From: JAJFUG01 sp964473155
GTDB taxonomy: Bacteria; Gemmatimonadota; Glassbacteria; GWA2-58-10
NCBI GenBank assembly: GCA_964473155.1
Contig: CAYYNT010000085.1
Location: 1-14,181, forward strand
Reading direction: 5' to 3'
Length of the DNA: 14,181 bases
Below are positions 1 to 6,607 of the stretch, piece by piece. The notes under the pieces were generated by a model, which saw only the letters and a program-made list of their open reading frames with translations, was not told the DNA's origin and did not search any database. Each line of letters begins with the position of its first letter. The first letter of the stretch is position 1. Made by a program: the position numbers and the translations under genes.

Positions 1-54
1 TTTGATCCTCTCAGCAATATCCTAACCGGATATTGCTGGGACTGAGGGGGATTT
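1..54. repeat. Left arm of a long inverted repeat containing a hairpin
   Basis: Bases 1-42 are identical to the reverse complement of 14127-14168. With one indel and one substitution in a G-run, the match continues to base 54 (partner 14116). Inside the arm, CAGCAATATCC (12-22) and GGATATTGCTG (28-38) form a perfect 11-bp stem around a 5-nt loop. A U-G pair and two further pairs would extend it to 14 bp in RNA. The arm is cut by the window edge, so its true outer end is unknown. It lies 3' of the bacteriohemerythrin gene. There is no U-run after the hairpin, so it is not a standard terminator. A REP- or MITE-like dispersed repeat is the best guess. Confidence 0.9.
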
Positions 55-115
55 GCTTTTTCCTTTGCGGTGCAATCAGTTACAACCCCAGCCCGTTTCG
101 CGCAATGCACCCTGT

Positions 116-499
116 TCAGCGCCCTGTCAGGTACGGAGCGTATTTATGGTCCATTTCTATGATGTGGGTCTTGAGCCAGTTTTCGAGAAAAGCCAGCAGG
201 TCTTTCAGGGTCTCCGGGGTTACGGCGGAGCCTTTCACCGCCAGTATTTTCCGTCTGAACTTTTTATGCTCCCGCAAATGTTCGTCTATTTCCGGATAGC
301 CGTATTTTCTCATCAGGTGTTCTTCAGACGTAAAGTGATACAGAGAATAGACCTCCAGCCTTGCTATAAGGAAAGTCATATCCAGCTCTTCATTGTTTTT
401 GACTGCCCTCGAGAATTCATCGACCAGTTTGAAAATCTCCTTATGCTGGGTATCCACTGCGGGGATACCCACCGAGTATCTTGAACTCCATCGTACCAT
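116..499 (-). CDS. Bacteriohemerythrin
   Basis: A small four-helix non-haem di-iron protein of the hemerythrin family, which binds O2 reversibly and is used in bacteria for oxygen sensing, delivery or scavenging. From the chosen start it has 127 residues, the normal single-domain length. All seven expected iron ligands are visible: H19 (DTQHK), H55 and E59 (HFTSE), H74 and H78 (HLREH), and H112 and D117 (HIIEMD). There is no signal peptide or membrane segment, so it is cytosolic. I chose the ATG at 499 because GGAGG lies 6 nt upstream. An ATG at 505 directly abuts GGAGG, and a farther one at 559 would add 20 residues outside the family. The gene appears monocistronic, with a candidate promoter at 593-621. 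What it does for this organism (sensor partner or storage) cannot be told from here. Confidence 0.95.
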   Translation of the reverse strand: MVRWSSRYSVGIPAVDTQHKEIFKLVDEFSRAVKNNEELDMTFLIARLEVYSLYHFTSEEHLMRKYGYPEIDEHLREHKKFRRKILAVKGSAVTPETLKDLLAFLENWLKTHIIEMDHKYAPYLTGR

Positions 500-592
500 T
501 TCCATCCTCCTGAACCATATTAATTCCGATAATATGCAGTCCGGCGCACCGTCTTCCATAGCGGAGCCTGACTGTCAATCATAGCATGGCTC

Positions 593-621
593 ATTATATC
601 CCTCAATGTCCACGGTTGTAA
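593..621 (-). promoter_or_regulatory. Candidate sigma70-type promoter of the bacteriohemerythrin gene
   Basis: On the minus strand TTACAA (621-616) and a perfect TATAAT (598-593) are separated by 17 bp. Transcription would start near 586 and leave a leader of about 87 nt before the ATG at 499. The -35 element overlaps the last codons of the upstream glycoside-hydrolase-like gene. The call rests on motif and spacing only. Confidence 0.4.
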
Positions 622-1670
622 ATCCCCCGCAGCACCTCCAGCTTGGCCGGGTCTCTGGCAATCGCGTGCACGGTGAACATCATCACGCCATCCGCGCAGC
701 CGGAAAGACCCAGTTCCATGACCCGGCGGAACTCCTCCGGGCTTACGGCCACAGGCTCATCCGAGGCCTGCACAATCGGCCAGACTCTGGGACCATGCTC
801 CCCATCCAGCCCGAGCGCGCCGCAGAACCAGGCCACATACTCCCCCACCCACTCCGGGCTGCGTCCCATGCGGCCGTGGTAAACCATGGGAGAGAACACG
901 TCCACCACCCGGGCCAGTTGCTGGAAATCCAGGCCCAGGATACGCCGCCGCGCCCCGTCGTGGTCCGTGTCGTTCCAGGGCGCGTGGAACAGTCCAAGAA
1001 GCGCTCCCGGACTCTCCCGCCGGATGATCTCTTTCATGTCCCGCGCCCAGCCGGTGACCACGTCGCAGCGCCAGTCGCGCCACTCGCGTTCGGTGTTCGA
1101 AAGTATCCAGTCCGCGCGCTCGGGCGTGCTCCCGGCCGGGACAGCCACCCCGGTGGAAGCCTGGAACGCGGTAAGGCAGTGATCGCAGAAACAGGTTTCG
1201 GGCAGGATCGGCGCCGGGCTTTCGAACTGGGCGTGCCAGTGCACGTAGTCCATCCAGACCCCATCCAGCCGGTGACGGCGCAGGAGGTCGCGCAGGGCTT
1301 TCATCCGGCTGGCCCGGAAACCCGGTTCAGTCGGGCAGACCCCCATGAACCAGTCGGCCTGGGGCGATCGCTGCCCGTAGCGGTCAATGGGCCAGGCCTC
1401 GGGATGCTTTTCCACGTAGCCGTTGCCGTTGAGCGCGGGAAACTCGGCGTAAATCCTCGCCCCCTCGGCCCGGATTCGAGCCACCTGAGCGCTGTCAAGG
1501 TACTCTCCGCCGGTGAACACGGCGTTTATCCCCAGACCGTCCAAGGTGCATCCGGCCTGCCAGAGGGCTTTCACTCCGCCGTAGGCCCCGCGTGTGGTCA
1601 GTTCCCCGGCGGTCAGACAAGAGCAGAAAGCGGAGAGAAAAATTATAAGAAGGGAATACGAGCGTTTCAT
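603..1670 (-). CDS. Secreted glycoside-hydrolase-like TIM-barrel protein
   Basis: A 355-residue protein with an N-terminal signal peptide: K2-R3, a hydrophobic stretch at about 6-20, and cleavage probably near A21. The rest resembles uncharacterised glycosyl-hydrolase-like barrels of the GHL/GH10-like type. An acidic strand motif DGVWMDYVHW (136-145) has candidate catalytic D141. A second strand, VVDVFSPMVYHG (255-266), supports the barrel. A cysteine cluster C160-x-C162-x2-C165 follows the acidic strand, as I recall for hypothetical glycosyl hydrolase 6-like proteins. It likely acts on carbohydrate in the periplasm or outside, but the substrate is unknown and activity is inferred from fold only. 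AAGGA lies 8 nt before the ATG. It has its own candidate promoter at 1718-1746 and follows the trmB terminator, so it seems a separate transcript. A non-catalytic family member is possible. Confidence 0.7.
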   Translation of the reverse strand: MKRSYSLLIIFLSAFCSCLTAGELTTRGAYGGVKALWQAGCTLDGLGINAVFTGGEYLDSAQVARIRAEGARIYAEFPALNGNGYVEKHPEAWPIDRYGQRSPQADWFMGVCPTEPGFRASRMKALRDLLRRHRLDGVWMDYVHWHAQFESPAPILPETCFCDHCLTAFQASTGVAVPAGSTPERADWILSNTEREWRDWRCDVVTGWARDMKEIIRRESPGALLGLFHAPWNDTDHDGARRRILGLDFQQLARVVDVFSPMVYHGRMGRSPEWVGEYVAWFCGALGLDGEHGPRVWPIVQASDEPVAVSPEEFRRVMELGLSGCADGVMMFTVHAIARDPAKLEVLRGIYNRGH

Positions 1671-1717
1671 GGCGCAATCCTTTACCTGTTGAGAGAGAAA
1701 TTGATGGCCTGATGAAT

Positions 1718-1746
1718 AATTAACCTTCCGGCGGCGGGACTGTCAA
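1718..1746 (-). promoter_or_regulatory. Candidate promoter of the glycoside-hydrolase-like gene
   Basis: A perfect minus-strand TTGACA (1746-1741) is followed after 17 bp by TTAATT (1723-1718). Reading the -10 one base further gives TAATTA at 18 bp. Transcription would start near 1711, leaving a leader of about 40 nt before the ATG at 1670. The arrangement resembles that in front of the neighbouring trmB-like gene. Confidence 0.4.
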
Positions 1747-1774
1747 GCCGGAACGGAATGAGAAAAGGGCCGGG

Positions 1775-1805
1775 GAAATAAAACAAGCCCGGCGGTTAAC
1801 CGGGC
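1775..1805 (-). terminator. Terminator after the TrmB-family gene
   Basis: GCCCGG (1787-1792) and CCGGGC (1800-1805) form a 6-bp GC stem with a 7-nt loop, placed 33 bp after the stop of the TrmB-family gene. On the minus strand the hairpin is followed by a T-rich tract, TTGTTTTATTTC (1786-1775). The stem is short but position and tract fit an intrinsic terminator. Confidence 0.6.
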
Positions 1806-1838
1806 CTGTCGTGTTTTAAATCTATTCACCGCGCTGCC

Positions 1839-2693
1839 TCAGCTTGCCTGGCGCGCCAGGGCGGCGAAATGCTGGTCGAAACCGGCGGTGAAACGGTCGA
1901 GGATCAGTCCATGCATGTCGGGGTTGGTCATGAGAACCTGCATCAGCTTCTCATGCCCGAACTCGCGGGTCATCAGCAGGATCGTTATGTCATGGATGAT
2001 AAATTCGCGCGCCACCATGCAGAGCGCCGGGTCGCGGGTGATCACGGCCCAGGAGCTGTCCTCCTGCAGCATCTTGCCGATCAGGACTTCCTGGTTGTCC
2101 CGCACCACGATAGTGTGCTGGCCGCGCAGACGGTTCTCCACCACGTGGATCGGCATGCTCTCATGATAGTACACATGACCGGGCAGGTCCACCGGGCTGT
2201 CCGAGAACAGGGTGGTGAAAATCTTCACCCCGCGCTTCTCGGCCCGCCGCAGCAGAGGGCGGATCTCATGGACCTGCTCTTCCCACAGTTCCATCATCAG
2301 CTCGCGCTCGGCGCTCTCGATCATCGTACATATCTCGCTGCGCACGTTGTGCGCGCCCTTGAGGTAGTAAATATACTCGCGCGTAAACGAGAACGAGGCC
2401 TGGTTCAGGGTGCTGCGCACCGAATTGATCGAGTGCTCAAAATCCCTTTTCAATGTGTCGAGGAACTTGTCATATGGCACCGGCACGTATTTGACCGGGT
2501 CTTTTTCAATACGCGATACCGCCCCGAGGTCTATCAGACGCTGCAGCACATCATAGATAACCGAGCGGCGGATGCCGGTCTCCTTGCTGAGCTGGTAACC
2601 GGTGACCGGGTTGATCCGCAGCAGCGAAAGGTAGACTTTGGCCTCGTTGCCGTTCATCCCGAGCTTCTGAAGGTCCTCGATACACTGTTTCAC
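1839..2693 (-). CDS. TrmB-family transcriptional regulator
   Basis: A 284-residue protein of the TrmB family, transcription factors best known from archaeal sugar regulons and also present in bacteria. The N-terminus is a winged helix: residues 8-30 are the LGMNGNEAKVYLSLL-type helices, and GYQLSKETGIRRSVIYDVL (32-50) is the recognition region. A basic linker and helix (75-100) precede the effector domain, from about 108 to 250. That domain has the PLD-like pattern ESAERELMMELW (126-137) and RRAEKRGVKIFTTLF (149-163), as expected of the TrmB C-terminal domain. The start is GTG, with GGAG about 7 nt upstream. It is transcribed separately: a TTGACA promoter lies upstream and a terminator follows. 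It sits between the corrinoid methyltransfer genes and the glycoside-hydrolase-like gene, either of which could be its target. The effector is unknown. Confidence 0.88.
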   Translation of the reverse strand: MKQCIEDLQKLGMNGNEAKVYLSLLRINPVTGYQLSKETGIRRSVIYDVLQRLIDLGAVSRIEKDPVKYVPVPYDKFLDTLKRDFEHSINSVRSTLNQASFSFTREYIYYLKGAHNVRSEICTMIESAERELMMELWEEQVHEIRPLLRRAEKRGVKIFTTLFSDSPVDLPGHVYYHESMPIHVVENRLRGQHTIVVRDNQEVLIGKMLQEDSSWAVITRDPALCMVAREFIIHDITILLMTREFGHEKLMQVLMTNPDMHGLILDRFTAGFDQHFAALARQAS

Positions 2694-2732
2694 GTCTTTC
2701 TCCGGAGAGAGTAATAATTTGGGGTTTGATAC

Positions 2733-2762
2733 AGATTAAGTATTTATATGCCTCCCTGTCAA
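2733..2762 (-). promoter_or_regulatory. Candidate promoter of the TrmB-family gene
   Basis: A perfect TTGACA lies on the minus strand at 2762-2757. The best -10 is TAATCT (2738-2733) after 18 bp, or TTAATC after 17 bp. Transcription would begin near 2726, leaving a leader of about 33 nt before the GTG at 2693. The -35 is strong and the -10 weak. Confidence 0.45.
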
Positions 2763-2794
2763 GGTTAATTTTTATGAAGAACGAACAAATAAAT

Positions 2795-2822
2795 CAAAAA
2801 AAGCCCCGCCTGAGCGGGGCTT
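2795..2822 (-). terminator. Intrinsic terminator at the end of the corrinoid methyltransfer genes
   Basis: AAGCCCCGC (2801-2809) and GCGGGGCTT (2814-2822) form a perfect 9-bp stem around a 4-nt loop, 15 bp beyond the methyltransferase stop. Reading the minus strand, the stem runs directly into a seven-T tract (2802-2796). There is a shorter T-run on the plus side, so it may act weakly in both directions. Confidence 0.93.
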
Positions 2823-2837
2823 TTCATTCTTATCTCC

Positions 2838-3635
2838 TTATAATTCAAGCTTTCCGCTCTGATGAGCCTCGATATATTTCATGCAGAACTCATCCTGCCC
2901 CAACAGAGTGCGCGTGGTGATCAGGTTCGCCATCAGGCGTTTGTCGGTGGGATCGAGAATGGCCGCATCCAGTCCGCGATCCATGGCAAGCACCAGAAAC
3001 ATTTGATTTATAAGGAATCTAAAGGGCAAGCCGTACGAAACATTGCTCAATCCAATCACCGTATGTACGCCTTTGAATTGGTTCATAATTCGAACCAATG
3101 CTTCTAACACTATAGTCGCGTAAGTGTGGTCCGTGGCCACGGGATGGACCAGCGGATCGATATAGATATTCTCCAGCGGGATGCCGTTGGCGGTGAGCTT
3201 CTCCACGAGTTCTCCGGCCAGGCGAAGCTTGCTTTGCAGGTCAGTCGGCATGCCGTTGTCATCCGCGCACATGGCGATAACATCCGTGCCGTAGTCGCGC
3301 ACCAGCGGCATAAGCGAATCAAAGCGGGCTTTTTCCAGCGAGATGGAATTGATCAGCGCCTTGCCCTTGTGAAGCTTGAGCGCCGGTTCGATCGCTTTCG
3401 GGTTTGGACTGTCCAGGCTCAGACGGCAGTCATATTTTTCCTGGATTGTCCGCACAAGCCAGCAGAGCAGCTCCGGCTCGCGCTCGCCGAACATCCCGGC
3501 GTTGACATCCACATAGTCCGCCCCGGCATCCAACTGCATCCCGGCCTCATTGAGGATGAAACCGGCATCCAGGTTATCCACCGCCGGAGCGATCCGCTTG
3601 CGGCTGGAGTTGATTCTTTCTCCGATAACGATCAT
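2838..3635 (-). CDS. Methyltetrahydrofolate:corrinoid-type methyltransferase (pterin-binding domain)
   Basis: A 265-residue single-domain protein of the pterin-binding TIM-barrel family that includes AcsE, MtgA, MtvA-type enzymes and the MetH folate domain. These move a methyl group between a corrinoid protein and tetrahydrofolate. Visible family residues are D43 and N45 (VDVNAG), D75 (LDSPN), N96 (INSIS), D160 (DPLV) and the signature GLSNVSYGLP (195-204). N198 matches the conserved pterin-protonating Asn of AcsE-type enzymes. The ATG has GGAGG 5 nt upstream. It is the last gene of a minus-strand set, 60 bp after the activator gene, and precedes a strong terminator. With a corrinoid protein and activator next door, the likely role is the second transfer step, methyl-Co(III) to THF. 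Dihydropteroate synthase is unlikely given the GLSNVSYGLP signature. Confidence 0.92.
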   Translation of the reverse strand: MIVIGERINSSRKRIAPAVDNLDAGFILNEAGMQLDAGADYVDVNAGMFGEREPELLCWLVRTIQEKYDCRLSLDSPNPKAIEPALKLHKGKALINSISLEKARFDSLMPLVRDYGTDVIAMCADDNGMPTDLQSKLRLAGELVEKLTANGIPLENIYIDPLVHPVATDHTYATIVLEALVRIMNQFKGVHTVIGLSNVSYGLPFRFLINQMFLVLAMDRGLDAAILDPTDKRLMANLITTRTLLGQDEFCMKYIEAHQSGKLEL

Positions 3636-3695
3636 GCAAACCTCCGAAAAAGTGTTAAGGCTGGTGGTCCTGATTAATGTTTTAATCTCAATAGT

Positions 3696-5585
3696 TCAGT
3701 GCTGGATCAGGCTGGCGGGAAACGGGTCCGGGAAATACATAGAGCCGGTGAAAGTCTCTTCCCACTCGGGACGGGAGGCCAGCTCCACAAACTCCATCCG
3801 CCGTGCAATCCGGCAGGCGCGCTCCTGTTCGGCGCGGGAAAGAAGGGCGAAACGCGCCCCCACTCCGGCGGCGTTGCCCACGGAACTGAGCCGGGAAAGC
3901 GGTATGCCGCGGACAAGACCCACGCCCAGGGCGCTGACAGGCTGCATGTAATTGCCGAACGCTCCGGTGAGCAGCACGCGTTCGACATCCCTGGCCTGCC
4001 GCCCGGCCACGTTCAGCAGCATCTGTATGCCGCTCGAAATGGCCCCGGCGGCAAGCTGCATCTCGCGCACGTCTTTCTGGGTCATGCGCAGGCTGAAATG
4101 CCCGGCGGCGTCCTCGTATTCATCCAGCAGGAACCAGCCCCTCCCGGCCTCATCCTCTCCCAGCCGTCCGGCCAGGGACCGGCTGACAGAACCGGGAAGC
4201 TCGCCCCGCGGAAGGATACGGCCGGTGGGATCGATCACTCCGGCGCGGCGCAGTTCCGAGATTATATCCAGCAGCCCGGAGCCGCAGATGCCGCGGGCGT
4301 GCGGACGCTCCCCTATCACGTGGAACTCCGGCTCCCCGGCCAGGTTGATCCTGAAAGCGTCGAGAGCGCCGGTCTCGGCCCGCATGCCCATCTGGATGCG
4401 CGCACCCTCGAATGCCGGTCCGGCGGCCGTACTGCAGCATATCAGCCGTCCCCTGCCGGCCAGCACGATTTCACCGTTGGTCCCCAGGTCCACGGCCAGG
4501 GTCAGGCCGGCGCACTCATCCAGCCGGGCGGCCAGGGCCACGGCCACGGTGTCCGCGCCAACGTGCCCGGCCACGGTGGGCAGGAACATGCCGCTGGCGA
4601 AGGGCGAAGCCTCCAGTCCGATGGAACCCGGACTGAACTCCACCGCGCCGTTTACCAGGGGCAGGTATGGGGCACGTCCGAGCAGAAGAGGATCGAAACC
4701 GAAAAACAGGTGCTGCATGGTTGTATTGCCGGCCAGGGTCCAGCGGTAGATGAAACGCTGCGAGGTCCCGGCGCGGGAGCAGGCCAGATGCGCCAGTTCG
4801 TTGAGGTCGCGCAGGATTAGGCTCCGAAGCTGCTCCAGACCGTCAGCCTTCTCGAAACAATAGCTTATCCGGCTCATCACGTCATCGCCATAGGCGCTCT
4901 GGCTGTTGGCTTTCCCGGCCGAGGCCAGGACCCGTCCGCTGCTCAGGTCGCAGAGGTACAGGGCCAGCGTGGTTGTACCTATATCGACCGCGGCCCCTAA
5001 AATCTGTTCCCGGGTGTCGCCGCTTTCCACTCCGGCCAGCCTGTCGTTTTCGATCAGCAGCGTCGCCTCGCGCATGTCATGTCCAACCGCGGCGCTGAAA
5101 GCACGGGCCACATCCAGAGACAGCGGACGCCCGGCCAGGTGCGGCGGCAAAGCGGAGCGCAGGGCCTCGGCCGAGGGGATAAGAAGGTTTTTAAGTGTCG
5201 GTTCCACCGGCCGGAACAGGACTTTACGGGGTGCGCCATCCGGCTCGACAGAGCCGCGCTCGGATTCGAGCATGGCGATCTTGGCCCGCGGTATCTCTCC
5301 GGTGTGAAGAAGGCGCACAGTCAGGCCGGAGCGGACATGCACCCGGCAGGCCAGGCGGAACCCCTGTTCCAGGCGTTCTGCGGTAAGAGCTGCACGCTCC
5401 TCTTCCGTGGGCGGCGGCGGATTGTCGCCGGGGATTCTCACCTGGCAGCTTCCGCAAGTGCCGTGTCCGCCGCAGGGCGAATCCACCAGAAGCCCGTTAT
5501 CGCGGGCGGCGGCCAGCAGGCTGGTCCCATCGCTCACCCGCACACTGACATTCTGGGGCAGAAAAGTGACAGTATGCTCGGTCAT
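3696..5585 (-). CDS. RACo-type reductive activator of corrinoid proteins (2Fe-2S plus ASKHA domains)
   Basis: A 629-residue protein built like RACo, the ATP-dependent activator that re-reduces inactive Co(II) to Co(I) in corrinoid methyltransfer proteins. The N-terminal ferredoxin domain (about 1-95) carries C38, C44 and C47 (CGGHGTCGSC) and C80, the 2Fe-2S pattern. A middle/linker region follows to about 195. The ASKHA ATPase portion has phosphate-binding motifs DIGTTT (201-206) and DLGTNGE (366-372), and further conserved sequence GNTTMQHLFFG (286-296). There is no signal peptide. The ATG at 5585 follows a GGAG and begins at the ferredoxin strand; the in-frame ATG at 5636 would add 17 unsupported residues. 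It lies between the corrinoid-protein and methyltransferase genes. A terminator-like hairpin precedes it, so it may be made at a lower level than the carrier. It differs from the 4Fe-4S RamA type. Confidence 0.94.
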   Translation of the reverse strand: MTEHTVTFLPQNVSVRVSDGTSLLAAARDNGLLVDSPCGGHGTCGSCQVRIPGDNPPPPTEEERAALTAERLEQGFRLACRVHVRSGLTVRLLHTGEIPRAKIAMLESERGSVEPDGAPRKVLFRPVEPTLKNLLIPSAEALRSALPPHLAGRPLSLDVARAFSAAVGHDMREATLLIENDRLAGVESGDTREQILGAAVDIGTTTLALYLCDLSSGRVLASAGKANSQSAYGDDVMSRISYCFEKADGLEQLRSLILRDLNELAHLACSRAGTSQRFIYRWTLAGNTTMQHLFFGFDPLLLGRAPYLPLVNGAVEFSPGSIGLEASPFASGMFLPTVAGHVGADTVAVALAARLDECAGLTLAVDLGTNGEIVLAGRGRLICCSTAAGPAFEGARIQMGMRAETGALDAFRINLAGEPEFHVIGERPHARGICGSGLLDIISELRRAGVIDPTGRILPRGELPGSVSRSLAGRLGEDEAGRGWFLLDEYEDAAGHFSLRMTQKDVREMQLAAGAISSGIQMLLNVAGRQARDVERVLLTGAFGNYMQPVSALGVGLVRGIPLSRLSSVGNAAGVGARFALLSRAEQERACRIARRMEFVELASRPEWEETFTGSMYFPDPFPASLIQH

Positions 5586-5625
5586 TGTCTCCGTTGCTGG
5601 AAGAAGGTTAACCTGACAGCCAGCC

Positions 5626-5660
5626 TTACATGACACAGCGCGCGAGCTGTCATATGTAAC
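5626..5660 (-). other. Imperfect inverted repeat in the leader of the activator gene
   Basis: TTACATGACACAGC (5626-5639) pairs imperfectly with GCTGTCATATGTAA (5646-5659) across a 6-nt GC-rich centre. The repeat lies between the upstream hairpin and the activator start, about 40 nt before the ATG. It could be an operator or an RNA stem. The pairing needs bulges, so it is weak. Confidence 0.3.
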
Positions 5661-5692
5661 AAAAAGGGGGCAACCTCTCGCGGCTTGCCCCC
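5661..5692 (-). terminator. Terminator or attenuator between the corrinoid-protein and activator genes
   Basis: GGGGGCAA (5666-5673) and TTGCCCCC (5685-5692) form a perfect 8-bp GC-rich stem with an 11-nt loop, 33 bp past the corrinoid-protein stop. On the minus strand it is followed at once by TTTTTG (5665-5660). This is a standard intrinsic terminator inside an otherwise co-directional gene set. It should cut most transcripts after the carrier gene, with read-through or an internal promoter supplying the activator and methyltransferase. Confidence 0.85.
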
Positions 5693-5725
5693 TGGCTTCG
5701 ATTCTGCTGTCCGGCTGCGGCTATG

Positions 5726-6367
5726 TCAGGCGGCGATACCGAGCAGTTCCTTGGCTTTCAACACTGCGCTGCTGCCATCCGCCGAGTAGCCGTCCGCGCC
5801 GATCTCATCGGCGAATTTCTGGGTCACCGGGGCGCCACCGACCATGGTCATGACCTTGCCCTTAAGCCCGGCCTCCACCACCGCCTTCACCACGTCTTTC
5901 ATAGAAAGCATGGTGGTGGTAAGAAGGGCGCTCATCAGGATCAGGTTGGCGTCTTTCTCTTTCGCGGTCTGGACAAACTTCTCCGCCGGGACATCCGTGC
6001 CCAGGTCGATCACCTCGAACCCGGCGCCTTCCATCATCATAACCACCAGGTTCTTGCCGATATCATGCAGGTCGCCCTTGACCGTGCCGGCCACGGCCAC
6101 GGCCTTGGCCTTGTAGTTGCCCTCGACCAGCTTGGGCTTGATTATCTCCATCCCGGCTTTCATGGCCCGCGCGGCGATCAGCACGTTGGGGATATAATAC
6201 TCGCCGCACTTCCACTTCTCCGAGACAATCTCCATCCCCTTGACCAGCCCGTCGTTGAGGATATCCAGCGCATTTTTACCCTCTCCGACTGCTTTTTCGC
6301 ACAATTCCTTTATTTTCGGGGCGTTGCCGACAACAAGAGTATCGCGGATATCCTCGATCAGTGACAT
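5726..6367 (-). CDS. Corrinoid (B12-binding) methyl-carrier protein
   Basis: A 213-residue corrinoid protein of the MtaC/MtbC/MttC/MtgC-like family, the methyl carrier between a substrate-specific methyltransferase and a THF methyltransferase. The N-terminal helical cap (about 1-85) contains DILNDGLVKGMEIVSEKW and YIPNVLIAARAM. The Rossmann-like B12 domain has the base-off/His-on signature D99-x-H101-x2-G104 (GDLHDIGKN), with H101 as lower cobalt ligand. The conserved S146 (MSALLTTT) and the GG at 177-178 line the corrinoid tail. There is no signal peptide. Two ATGs overlap the start; the second (6367) is better spaced from GGAGG (5 nt against 2). It is the first gene of the set and is followed by a terminator. 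Its methyl donor cannot be assigned because no cognate first methyltransferase is adjacent. Confidence 0.95.
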   Translation of the reverse strand: MSLIEDIRDTLVVGNAPKIKELCEKAVGEGKNALDILNDGLVKGMEIVSEKWKCGEYYIPNVLIAARAMKAGMEIIKPKLVEGNYKAKAVAVAGTVKGDLHDIGKNLVVMMMEGAGFEVIDLGTDVPAEKFVQTAKEKDANLILMSALLTTTMLSMKDVVKAVVEAGLKGKVMTMVGGAPVTQKFADEIGADGYSADGSSAVLKAKELLGIAA

Positions 6368-6391
6368 CATGTCCTCCGGAAGGGAATAGTG

Positions 6392-6397
6392 ATTATA
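6392..6397 (-). promoter_or_regulatory. -10-like element before the corrinoid-protein gene
   Basis: A perfect TATAAT on the minus strand at 6397-6392 would start transcription near 6385, 18 nt before the ATG at 6367. No good -35 hexamer lies 16-18 bp upstream, which would suit an activator-dependent promoter. The 235-bp gap (6371-6605) shows no cobalamin-riboswitch-like box. Confidence 0.4.
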
Positions 6398-6565
6398 ATG
6401 TATTTGATTTTGGGTCCGTTATCTTCATCCAACCATCCCGCCGCGCGATATGTTACAACAGACTTGGCTGGATTGATCGGAGATAATAATCAAATGAGCA
6501 AAAAAAATCCACCCTTTTCGGCAGACCCCAGCATCTTAGTTAAAGAAAGAGGAAAGAGTTATGCT

Positions 6566-6607
6566 CGATTCTCCTGAATCGGACACGTGAAACTGTTTTG
6601 CAGTTTC
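6566..6607 (-). other. Two stem-loops at the 3' end of aroF
   Basis: GAAACTG (6589-6595) pairs perfectly with CAGTTTC (6601-6607) and overlaps the aroF stop codon. Just beyond it CGATTC (6566-6571) pairs with GAATCG (6576-6581). Neither is followed by a clear U-run, only by a pyrimidine-rich stretch, so transcription end or mRNA stabilisation here is a guess. Confidence 0.4.

Noticed and set aside
606..1712. A 368-codon open frame on the plus strand opposite the glycoside-hydrolase-like gene
   Set aside because: It is a shadow of the minus-strand gene. The translation is rich in His, Arg, Pro and Gly with no domain pattern, while the opposite strand has a signal peptide, motifs and a ribosome site.
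1849..1862. CCTGGCGCGCCAGG palindrome near the end of the TrmB-family gene
   Set aside because: It lies inside coding sequence and fits GC-rich codon use. A similar 12-bp match occurs in the lipoprotein gene without any common context.
3672..3687. GATTAA/TTAATC hairpin between the activator and methyltransferase genes
   Set aside because: The stem is 6 bp, AT-rich and unstable, and has no U-run. It is likely chance in a short spacer.
3699..4820. A 373-codon open frame on the plus strand opposite the activator gene
   Set aside because: It results from high-GC codon use on the minus strand. There are no recognisable motifs, and the RACo reading explains the region fully.
6389..6577. A possible 62-residue gene in the gap between the corrinoid-protein gene and aroF
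   Set aside because: No convincing ribosome site, no family resemblance, and it overlaps the promoter region of the divergent-strand corrinoid-protein gene.
6371..6605. A cobalamin riboswitch upstream of the corrinoid module
   Set aside because: The implied leader is only about 18 nt and no B12-box-like sequence is seen. The rest of the gap lacks the expected stem architecture.
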